This document shows, one piece after another, positions 8,095-15,606 of a DNA stretch of 64,000 nucleotides. Position numbers and translations under genes: made by a program. The notes below the pieces were generated by a model. It searched no databases. It saw nothing but the letters and a program-made list of their open reading frames with translations, and was not told the DNA's origin. Position 1 is the stretch's first letter. The number at the start of each line of letters is the position of its first letter. The DNA lies in the NCBI RefSeq assembly GCF_001466665.1, contig NZ_KQ758903.1, forward strand, positions 1,671,684-1,735,683. The letters run 5' to 3'. This DNA comes from Dehalogenimonas alkenigignens. Lineage in GTDB: Bacteria > Chloroflexota > Dehalococcoidia > Dehalococcoidales > Dehalococcoidaceae.

Positions 8095-8970
8095 ATGCTG
8101 ATCTTCCTCCTGATCGCCGGGATCCTTTCAGTCCTGGTGTTTTTGAGCTGGCAGGTGCCGGAACCAGGTCTGATGCGGCGGGCTTACAACGCCGCGCCTC
8201 TGACGGAAGCCGATTTAGAATCCGTCCCTCGAGATGTTCGAGAAGATGCCGAAACCACCGCCGGGCAGCTCCACCGGCGCAACCGGGCAAAAAAAAACCG
8301 GCTGTTGCGCGATATGCTGGCAACATATCAGGCGCTGCGCCACTCAGACATCCTGATACTCTTTAACTCCGGGGGCTATGGTTGGACGGCGCTCGATAAA
8401 GCCTCCGGATACGCCACCATCGTTAGCGCCATCGAAGATGAACTGGTAGCCCGCCGCTGCCGGGTGATGGTGTTGAATTACCAGCGGGCTTACCGTTCTT
8501 TGCGCGGTTATGTCAGCGAGATATTAAATGCCGGAGCCAAGTCCATCGCCAAGCCGGCTGAGTTAGCGACGCGTTTGCGTTTCCTGTGGCGCCACTTGCC
8601 GGGCCTGCGCGTCCTGATGGCAGCCGAAAGCAACGGCACGGTGATGTCCAACCAGGTGATGCGCCTGCTGCCCGATGAGGCTCGGCTGTTTTCAATCGAG
8701 CTTGGGCCGCCTTTCTGGTATCAGAGTTTCCAGAACGAACGCGTTATCAACCTGCGTTCGAATGGAACCACGCCTGATGCCTTCAGCTATGGGCAATGGC
8801 GGCGGGCTTTCAAAGCCAACTGGGATGCCTTACGCGGCCGCCATCCCGCGGCGCCAGGTAATGTCCTGCTCTACATCGGCGCGCCGGGTCACGATTATAA
8901 TTGGGATAGCTACCCGTTAATCCGGGATACTATCCGTGATTTTATAAAAAAACATTTCAGCCGCTGTTAG
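8095..8970 (+). CDS. Membrane-anchored alpha/beta-hydrolase-like protein of unknown function
   Basis: I do not recognise a named family. The 291-aa protein starts at ATG 8095, eight bases after argD, with a hydrophobic N-terminal anchor (residues 1-19). The middle has a strand-like LILFNSGGYGW, then AAESNG (Ser179 in a small-x-Ser-x-Gly elbow), and the C-terminus has PGHDYNWD, a plausible late His/Asp. These are the marks of an alpha/beta-hydrolase fold, but catalytic residues are inferred. It sits inside the arginine gene run between argD and argG; no role in arginine synthesis is evident. The frame is open upstream to 8047, but that segment overlaps argD. Confidence 0.75.
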   Translation: MLIFLLIAGILSVLVFLSWQVPEPGLMRRAYNAAPLTEADLESVPRDVREDAETTAGQLHRRNRAKKNRLLRDMLATYQALRHSDILILFNSGGYGWTALDKASGYATIVSAIEDELVARRCRVMVLNYQRAYRSLRGYVSEILNAGAKSIAKPAELATRLRFLWRHLPGLRVLMAAESNGTVMSNQVMRLLPDEARLFSIELGPPFWYQSFQNERVINLRSNGTTPDAFSYGQWRRAFKANWDALRGRHPAAPGNVLLYIGAPGHDYNWDSYPLIRDTIRDFIKKHFSRC

Positions 8971-9065
8971 TTCCGGCCCCGGTTGCCTTCCGCGACCGGC
9001 ATTGGCGGCGCCAGCCCTGTTTGTAGCATAATATGTCCTATCCGCGATTAAGAGAAAGGTCTTCT

Positions 9066-10268
9066 ATGGCTGAAAAAGTAGTCCTGGCATATTCCGGCGG
9101 CATTGACACCTCGGCGGCCATCCCGTGGCTCAAAGAGAATTACGGCATGGATGTCATCACCCTGACTATTGACGTCGGCAACGAGCGTGATTTCACCGTC
9201 ATCCGCGATAAGGCGCTCAAAGTCGGCGCCGTAAAGGCACTGGTTGTGGACGCAAGGAAAGAATTCGTCGAGGATTATATCTGGAAGGCGCTGGCAGCCG
9301 GCGCCCTGTATGAGAGTGAGTACCCTCTGGCCACCGCCCTGGGCCGGCCACTCATCGCCAAGCTGCTGGTAGACGTCGCCCTGGCGGAAGGCGCCTCCGC
9401 CATCGCCCACGGCTGCACTGGCAAAGGCAACGACCAGGTACGCTTCGACGTGGCTACCGCCGCCCTGGCGCCTCAATTGAAAGTCATCGCCCCTGCCCGG
9501 GAATGGGGCATGACCCGCCAGCAGACCATCGAGTACTGCAAGAAATACCGCATTCCCCTGCCCGTAACAGCCCGCAGCCCTTACTCCATTGACGAAAATC
9601 TCTGGGGCCGGTCATGCGAGTGCGGCGTGCTGGAAGACCCCTGGACGGAGCCCCCGGCTGATGTCTTTGCCTGGACGCGGGAGGTCAAGGACACGCCGGA
9701 GAAACCGGCTTACGTCACTATTGGATTCCGCCGCGGTGTGCCGGTGACGCTGAATAATCGCCGCCTGGACGGCGTCGCCATGGTATCGGCGCTTAATGAA
9801 ATCGCCGGCGCCCACGGCATCGGGCGCATCGACCACGTCGAGAACCGACTCGTCGGCATCAAATCGAGAGAGATCTACGAGGCTCCGGCGGCTGTCATCC
9901 TGCTCAAAGCGCACGCCGCGCTGGAAGCGATGACCCTAGCTAAGGACCAGGCGCGCTTCAAGGCCAGGGTGGCCCAGGAGTACGCCGATCTCATCTACAA
10001 CGGCCTATGGTTCTCCGCCCACAAGACTGACCTCGATGCTTATCTCAAGAACAGCCAAAAATACGTTACCGGCACGGTGCGCCTCAAGCTGGAGCGCGGC
10101 GCGTTCCGCGTCGTCGGCCGCAAGTCGCCCTATTCCCTTTACAGTCACGGCCTGGCCACTTACGAGACAGGCGATAAATTCGACGCCTCAGCCGCCGTCG
10201 GCTTTATCAAACTCTGGGGTCTGCCGGTCAGGACGCAGGCGCGGGCGCAAACACTTAAAACCGAATAG
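9066..10268 (+). CDS. argG: Argininosuccinate synthase
   Basis: ArgG condenses citrulline and aspartate with ATP. I start at ATG 9066, preceded by AGAAAGG, giving MAEKVVLAYSGGIDTS and 400 aa, the standard length. The N-terminal PP-loop SGGIDTS binds ATP; HGCTGKGNDQVRFD and TARSPYSIDENLWGRS are the substrate-binding segments of this family. The frame is open upstream to 9033, but that extension is not family-like. It is followed after 95 bp by argH. No argC or argF is in the window, so the pathway is incomplete here. Confidence 0.96.
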   Translation: MAEKVVLAYSGGIDTSAAIPWLKENYGMDVITLTIDVGNERDFTVIRDKALKVGAVKALVVDARKEFVEDYIWKALAAGALYESEYPLATALGRPLIAKLLVDVALAEGASAIAHGCTGKGNDQVRFDVATAALAPQLKVIAPAREWGMTRQQTIEYCKKYRIPLPVTARSPYSIDENLWGRSCECGVLEDPWTEPPADVFAWTREVKDTPEKPAYVTIGFRRGVPVTLNNRRLDGVAMVSALNEIAGAHGIGRIDHVENRLVGIKSREIYEAPAAVILLKAHAALEAMTLAKDQARFKARVAQEYADLIYNGLWFSAHKTDLDAYLKNSQKYVTGTVRLKLERGAFRVVGRKSPYSLYSHGLATYETGDKFDASAAVGFIKLWGLPVRTQARAQTLKTE

Positions 10269-10363
10269 CCAGTTCACAATAACCAAGCATTTGAACTTTA
10301 TTGTTCAGGGAAGGTTCGAGATTTAGTGTTCGGCTCCCGGCTGTCGGTTAAGAGGGGGAAATC

Positions 10364-11737
10364 ATGAGTCACGTTCGAAGCCGTTTCGACAAACCCGCTG
10401 ACGAACTGGTCATCAAATATACTACTTCTTTGCCGTTTGACTGGCGGCTATATCGCGAAGATATCCGCGGTTCTATTGCCCATGCCAGGATGCTGGCCAA
10501 GCAGGGGATTATCGACCCGGAAGACGCTCTGGCAATCATCAAGGGTCTTGTCGAGATCGAACTCGAAATCACCGACGGCAAGTTCGAGTTCAAGCCGGAG
10601 ATGGAAGACATACATATGGCCGTCGAAGCGCGCCTCAAAGCGAAAATCGGCGAAGCCGCCGGGCGCCTGCATACCGCCAGATCCCGCAACGACCAGGTTG
10701 CCACCGACCTGCGGCTCTATTTGAAAGACGTGCTGACCTGGACGATCGAGTCAGCTAAATCGCTCCAGGAGGCTTTTGTAGGCCTGGCCGAAAAACATAT
10801 CGGCGTTGCCCTGCCCGGCTACACCCATCTCCAACCCGCCCAGCCGATACTGCTGGCCCACCACTACCTGGCCTACTTCGAAATGTTCCAGCGCGACCGG
10901 GAGCGTTTCACCGACTGCCTGGAGCGTACCGATGTCCTGCCGCTGGGGTCCGGCGCTCTTGCCGGTGTAGCTTACGACATCGACCGCGGGTTTGTCGCCA
11001 GGGAACTTGGATTTAGATCCATCAGCCGGAACAGCCTTGATGCCGTGTCCGATCGGGATTTTGTGGTTGAGTTTATGGCGGCGGCTTCGCTGGCGATGAT
11101 GCACCTTTCCAGGCTATCCGAAGAACTGGTCATCTGGAGCGGCGCGGAGTTCGGCTTTATCGAGATAGATGACGCCTATGCCACCGGTTCTTCCATTATG
11201 CCACAGAAGAAGAATCCTGACGTAGCTGAGCTCTGCCGCGGCAAGACCGGCCGGGTCTACGGCCACCTCATGGCTCTGCTGACAATGCTCAAAGGCTTGC
11301 CCCTGGCCTACAACCGCGACCTCCAGGAAGACAAGGAGGCAGTTTTCGACACTGCCGATACGCTCCTTCTGTCACTCAAGGTCGTGACCGGCATGATGCA
11401 GACCATCAAGGTAAAACCGGATAGAATGCTGAAATCGGTTGACCGCAGTTTTCTGTTAGCCACCGACCTGGCGGACTACCTGGTGAAGAGAGGCGAGGTC
11501 TTCCGAAACGCGCACGGAATCGTTGGCCGGCTGGTGAGCTACTGCGTAAAAGAAGGCAAGACCTTCCCAGAGCTTACCCTCGACGAATACCGCCTGTTTT
11601 CGCCGCTCTTTTGCGAGGACGTCTTCGAGCTTACCGCGGGTACCTCGATTGACTCTAAAGACAACCCCGGCGGCACGGCACGGCGGCGGGTCGAGGAGGC
11701 GATTGCGGCGGCAAGAACGCTGCTGGAGGAATCCTAA
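10364..11737 (+). CDS. argH: Argininosuccinate lyase
   Basis: ArgH splits argininosuccinate into arginine and fumarate, the last step of the pathway. It is 457 aa with a strong GAGGGGG site before the ATG. The lyase superfamily signature GSSIMPQKKNPD (residues 275-286) carries the catalytic serine on a flexible loop, and THLQPAQP (around His155) is the second conserved region. LHTARSRNDQVATD near residue 102 is the first. A terminator follows at 11772. All three conserved regions are intact, so an active enzyme is expected. Confidence 0.97.
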   Translation: MSHVRSRFDKPADELVIKYTTSLPFDWRLYREDIRGSIAHARMLAKQGIIDPEDALAIIKGLVEIELEITDGKFEFKPEMEDIHMAVEARLKAKIGEAAGRLHTARSRNDQVATDLRLYLKDVLTWTIESAKSLQEAFVGLAEKHIGVALPGYTHLQPAQPILLAHHYLAYFEMFQRDRERFTDCLERTDVLPLGSGALAGVAYDIDRGFVARELGFRSISRNSLDAVSDRDFVVEFMAAASLAMMHLSRLSEELVIWSGAEFGFIEIDDAYATGSSIMPQKKNPDVAELCRGKTGRVYGHLMALLTMLKGLPLAYNRDLQEDKEAVFDTADTLLLSLKVVTGMMQTIKVKPDRMLKSVDRSFLLATDLADYLVKRGEVFRNAHGIVGRLVSYCVKEGKTFPELTLDEYRLFSPLFCEDVFELTAGTSIDSKDNPGGTARRRVEEAIAAARTLLEES

Positions 11738-11771
11738 ACATCACAGTGCAAAAAGGATACCTTATAAATAA

Positions 11772-11799
11772 AAACTGCCGCTGAGATCAGCGGCAGTTT
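11772..11799. terminator. Bidirectional terminator between argH and rpmB
   Basis: A 13-bp perfect inverted repeat (AAACTGCCGCTGA / TCAGCGGCAGTTT) lies between the convergent argH and rpmB genes, flanked by A- and T-rich runs. Confidence 0.8.
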
Positions 11800-11820
11800 G
11801 CTTCTCGACTGGCTGGTGTC

Positions 11821-12006
11821 TTACGCCACAGCCATTTTGGACAAAGTACGCAGGCAGCGGGTGCACAGCGACAGCCGGGTGGACTTGCCGTCCAGGAGAA
11901 CCCGCGCCGGATGGCAGTTGGGCTCAGAGCGGCGGTTGGTGCGCCGTTTTGAATGGGACACGTTATGACCGTATTGAGGGGTTTTTCCGCAATAATCGCA
12001 TTTCAT
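11821..12006 (-). CDS. rpmB: 50S ribosomal protein L28, zinc-binding form
   Basis: This 61-aa basic protein begins MKCDYCGKTPQYGHNVSHS, the standard L28 N-terminus, and ends with LSLCTRCLRTLSK. The two Cys pairs (Cys3/Cys6 and Cys48/Cys51) mark the C-plus, zinc-coordinating form of L28. It is transcribed away from fakA. An rpmB next to a fakA (yloV) homolog and recG is a neighbourhood also seen in Firmicutes, which supports the identification of both flanking genes. Confidence 0.95.
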   Translation of the reverse strand: MKCDYCGKTPQYGHNVSHSKRRTNRRSEPNCHPARVLLDGKSTRLSLCTRCLRTLSKMAVA

Positions 12007-12109
12007 GGGCTGGATGTGGACTCCTTTGACTATTCATTTGACGATAATATACAATGCCGTTCGGTAAATATAACATATCCCTACTCAGAGTTACAAATTA
12101 ACAAACGAC

Positions 12110-12128
12110 GGCGCCTCTCTCAGGCGCC
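12110..12128 (+). other. Hairpin in the fakA leader
   Basis: GGCGCCT and AGGCGCC form a 7-bp stem with a 5-nt loop about 17 bases before the fakA start codon. There is no T-run, so it is not a canonical terminator. The role is unknown. Confidence 0.35.
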
Positions 12129-12145
12129 TCCAGAGGTGTAAGATT

Positions 12146-13777
12146 ATGTCAGCCCACGCGACCATGTCCGGACAGGAAATGCGCGATATGCTGGCCGCCG
12201 CCGCCGCTTGGCTGGAAAAAAGCGCTTCCGATATCGATGCTCTGAACGTTTTCCCGGTGCCCGACGGAGACTGCGGCACCAATATGCTCCTCACCCTCCG
12301 CTCCGCAGTAGAAGAAGCCGGCAAGGTCACGGCCAGCGATATCGGAGCAATATCCAGCGCTGTTGCCAAGGGAGCTCTCATGGGCGCGCGCGGCAACTCC
12401 GGCGTCATTTCCTCACAGATATGGCGCGGCGTAGCCATTGTCTTCAAAGACAAAGAGGCTGCCACCGCCAGTGATTGGGCTGCGGCCTGGGAGCAGGCTG
12501 TCGAGACTGCTTACAAGGGTCTGTCCAATCCCGTTGAAGGTACCATACTCACGGTTCTGAAAGATGTCGCCGCCGCCGCCCGGATTTCAGCCGAGCAAGA
12601 TAATTCGATCGTTCGCCTGGTTGAAAACTCAATGAACGCCGCCTGCGAATCGGTTGCCCGGACGCCGAGCCTGCTGCCGGCGCTGCGGGATGCCGGAGTC
12701 GTTGACGCCGGCGGACAAGGCCTGTATACGGTACTGGAAGGCATGCTCCATTTCCTCCGGGGCGAGACCGAGCAGATGCAGTTCAAGAAATCACACGTTA
12801 TCGCTTCATCAGTACCGGTGTCGGCCAAAGCGGTGCGTTTATCTCCAACCGATGAAGAGCCTTTCGGCTACTGCACGGAGTTCCTCCTGAAAGGAGAGAA
12901 CCTGGAACTGGAAAAGATCCGCGCCAGGCTCAAGCGCAAAGGTCAATCGCTCATCGTCGTCGGCGACGCCTCGACTATCCGGGTCCACATCCATGCCATT
13001 GCGCCGGGCAGGGTCCTGAATTACGCGACCAAGCTGGGCACAGTCCACAAGGTATCGATCCGGAATATGGACGAACAGCACGAGGATTTCCTGGCGCTGC
13101 AGAAAGACCGGCAGCCGATGATTGACATCGCCATTGTGGCGATCGTAGCCGGCGATGGTTTCGCCGATGTCTTTGCCTCACTCGGCGCCGCGGGAATCGT
13201 CCCCGGGGGCCAGACGATGAATCCATCCACCAAGGAGATCTATCAGGCGGTTGAAGCGGCCGCATCTGATAAAGTCATCATTTTGCCCAATAATAAAAAC
13301 ATCATACCTGCTGCCGAACAGGTCAAGCATCTTTCAGGGAAGACTCTGGCGATCATTCCCACCGAGACGCTGCCCCAGGGCGTGGCGGCGCTGCTGGCGT
13401 TCGATTATGAAGCTGATTTTGATACCAACGTCAGCCGCATGAACGACGCCAAGTCTCACGTCCGGACGGTGGAGATCACCCATGCCGTCCGTGACACCAA
13501 GATCAACGGTTTCGTGATAAAAAAACACCAGGCTATCGGCCTTCTGGACGGCCATCTGGCCGCGGTGGACGAAGTGTCCGAAAAAGTTCTGGCCGACCTG
13601 CTGGCCAAATCAGATCTTTCCAGGGTGGAAGTCATGACCCTGTATTACGGCGCCAGCACCACCGAGGCGGCGGCGCGCGCCATGGCTGACAACCTCGCTG
13701 CAAAATATCCCGGGCGTCAAGTTGAAGTCGTTTCCGGCGGCCAGCCGCATTACGATTACATTGTATCTCTGGAGTAA
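12146..13777 (+). CDS. fakA: Fatty acid kinase FakA-like (DAK2-domain / YloV) protein
   Basis: FakA phosphorylates fatty acids held by a FakB (DegV-family) partner, feeding exogenous fatty acids into phospholipids. This 543-aa protein has an N-terminal DhaL/DAK2 kinase domain with the metal/nucleotide motif NVFPVPDGDCGTNM (Asp40, Asp42), then GALMGARGNSGVISSQ and VDAGGQGL. Middle and C-terminal DegV-like domains follow. It begins after an AGAGGTG site. Two degV genes follow directly, matching the FakA/FakB pairing. The kinase role is taken from characterised Gram-positive homologs and not shown here. Confidence 0.9.
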   Translation: MSAHATMSGQEMRDMLAAAAAWLEKSASDIDALNVFPVPDGDCGTNMLLTLRSAVEEAGKVTASDIGAISSAVAKGALMGARGNSGVISSQIWRGVAIVFKDKEAATASDWAAAWEQAVETAYKGLSNPVEGTILTVLKDVAAAARISAEQDNSIVRLVENSMNAACESVARTPSLLPALRDAGVVDAGGQGLYTVLEGMLHFLRGETEQMQFKKSHVIASSVPVSAKAVRLSPTDEEPFGYCTEFLLKGENLELEKIRARLKRKGQSLIVVGDASTIRVHIHAIAPGRVLNYATKLGTVHKVSIRNMDEQHEDFLALQKDRQPMIDIAIVAIVAGDGFADVFASLGAAGIVPGGQTMNPSTKEIYQAVEAAASDKVIILPNNKNIIPAAEQVKHLSGKTLAIIPTETLPQGVAALLAFDYEADFDTNVSRMNDAKSHVRTVEITHAVRDTKINGFVIKKHQAIGLLDGHLAAVDEVSEKVLADLLAKSDLSRVEVMTLYYGASTTEAAARAMADNLAAKYPGRQVEVVSGGQPHYDYIVSLE

Positions 13778-13812
13778 CCGGACCGATCCGGAATATCCTT
13801 GAAGGTGAGCCC

Positions 13813-14655
13813 ATGAGCGTCAAGATCGTAACCGACTCAACTTCCGACCTCACCCCGGCGCTGGCGAAGGAGTTCGATATCAGCGTCGTGCCGCTGACGG
13901 TCTCTTTCGGCCGAGAGTCGTTCCTTGACCGGGTCGAGATTTCCACTGACGAATTTTACCGCCGGTTATCTACTGAAGAGACCTTTCCCCATACCACCCA
14001 GCCCTCACCTAACGCTTTCTTAAATGTCTATAAAAAGCTCTGCGCCGACGGCGAGGGCGTTTTGGTCATCACCATCTCCAAAAAACTGTCGGGAACATTT
14101 GATTCCGCCTTGTCCGCCGCCCAACTACTGGAAAAACCGAAATGCCGCGTTGAGGTGATCAACTCTGAAGTGACCGCTGCTGCTTTAGGGTTGCTGGCTA
14201 TCTGGGCGGCCAAAAAGGCTGCCGCTGGTCTGAGTCTGGACGAACTAAAAAAAGCCGTGACCGAACAGGCTGTCTGCACCAAGCCGGTGATGGCATTCGA
14301 TACTCTGAAATATCTGGCACGGGGCGGCCGTATCGGCAAGGCTCAGGGACTGCTGGGTTCCTTGCTCTCGGTTAAGCCGGTTCTGACGATGAGCGACGGT
14401 CAGGTGGCGCCGCTAACGCGGGTACGCTCAATGAACGCCGCCATCGATGTGCTGTACAACTTTGCCGCCGGCCACCGGCAGATTGACGAAATGGCCGTGG
14501 AATACGCCACCACGCCGGAGATGGCTGACGCCCTGATAGACCGCCTGTCAGACCTTCACCCCAGGGAAAGGATTTACCGGACAACCGTCAGTCCGGTCTT
14601 AGGCGCCTACATGGGCCCCAGCGTGCTCTCGGTCTCTGTGATGGGCAAGACTTAG
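13813..14655 (+). CDS. degV: DegV family fatty-acid-binding protein (FakB-like), copy 1
   Basis: DegV/FakB proteins bind one fatty acid in a deep pocket and present its carboxylate to FakA. This 280-aa copy begins VKIVTDSTSDLTPALAKEF, contains the conserved TTQPSP segment after the first helix pair, and FDTLKYLARGGRIGKAQ in the C-terminal lobe. A GAAGGTGAG site precedes the ATG. It lies 35 bp after fakA and 31 bp before a paralog, so the three are probably cotranscribed. Chain-length preference cannot be read from the sequence. Confidence 0.92.
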   Translation: MSVKIVTDSTSDLTPALAKEFDISVVPLTVSFGRESFLDRVEISTDEFYRRLSTEETFPHTTQPSPNAFLNVYKKLCADGEGVLVITISKKLSGTFDSALSAAQLLEKPKCRVEVINSEVTAAALGLLAIWAAKKAAAGLSLDELKKAVTEQAVCTKPVMAFDTLKYLARGGRIGKAQGLLGSLLSVKPVLTMSDGQVAPLTRVRSMNAAIDVLYNFAAGHRQIDEMAVEYATTPEMADALIDRLSDLHPRERIYRTTVSPVLGAYMGPSVLSVSVMGKT

Positions 14656-14686
14656 GGGCCCGGGAAACACCCCCTAGGCGACTCGG

Positions 14687-15544
14687 ATGCGCATCAAGAT
14701 CATCACCGATTCCACCGCCGATCTGCCGATAAACCTCGTAGGCGACCTGGGTATCACCGTGGTACCGGTCTATGTCCGTTTCGGTAATGAAGTTTTCCGC
14801 GACGGCGTGGACATCACCCAGGAGGAGGTGTACCGCCGCCTGCTGGCGGGTGAAGTGCCGCCGGCCACTTCTCAGCCGCCGCCCGCCGACTTTGCTGCAT
14901 ATTACCGGGAGGCGCTCAAAAACTACGATGAAGTCATCTCCATCCACCTTTCCAGCAAGCTCTCCGGCACCTTTAATTCAGCTTTATCCGGGCGTGATCT
15001 GCTGCCGGAAAAAGCCCGTATCACCGTGCTTGATTCTCTGTCGCTTTCTATGGGTTTAGGACTGGCCGCGGTCACCGCGGCGCGCCTCTGCCTGGCAGGC
15101 GCCAGTAAGGAAGCTATTGTGGAATCAGTCAAACAGACAGCGCCGCTGACCCGCATCATTGCGATGTTCGACACCTTGAAATACGCTTTCCGCAGCGGCC
15201 GCCTGGGCGCCGCCAAGTCGCTCATCGGCGGCATCCTGAACGTTAAACCGCTGCTGACATTAAGAGATGGCTCCTTCTGGCCGGTCGGCATTGCCCGGAC
15301 CCGAGTCCGGGCTTTCGACACTATGGTCGACCTGGTCAGAAAGACCCCTGATATCGCCGATGTCGCCGTCGTCTACGCCACCACTCCGGACGAGGCCGAA
15401 ACACTCAAAGAACGTCTTTCGGCATTCGTTGAAAAGACACGAATCCACATCTCCCGGTTGGGACCGGCGCTGGGCGCCCACGGCGGACCGGGCATCATGG
15501 CCGTATTTATCAGGCAACAGCCGGCAGCCCTACCCTTGGCGTAA
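14687..15544 (+). CDS. degV: DegV family fatty-acid-binding protein (FakB-like), copy 2
   Basis: This is a 285-aa paralog of the preceding gene. It begins MRIKIITDSTADLPINL, has the conserved TSQPPP segment and the C-terminal FDTLKYAFRSGRLGAAK. Compared with copy 1 the GGR of the RGGRIG motif is changed to SGR, which may alter pocket or partner contacts. The two copies are clearly diverged, so each may bind a different class of fatty acid. It ends 62 bp before recG. A third copy lies at 33.8 kb. Confidence 0.92.
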   Translation: MRIKIITDSTADLPINLVGDLGITVVPVYVRFGNEVFRDGVDITQEEVYRRLLAGEVPPATSQPPPADFAAYYREALKNYDEVISIHLSSKLSGTFNSALSGRDLLPEKARITVLDSLSLSMGLGLAAVTAARLCLAGASKEAIVESVKQTAPLTRIIAMFDTLKYAFRSGRLGAAKSLIGGILNVKPLLTLRDGSFWPVGIARTRVRAFDTMVDLVRKTPDIADVAVVYATTPDEAETLKERLSAFVEKTRIHISRLGPALGAHGGPGIMAVFIRQQPAALPLA

Positions 15545-15606
15545 ACAGCATTACTGTCACCTGGTTCCCGTGCCGCATCCAGTGTTTTCCGGTATAATCA
15601 GGTCAA

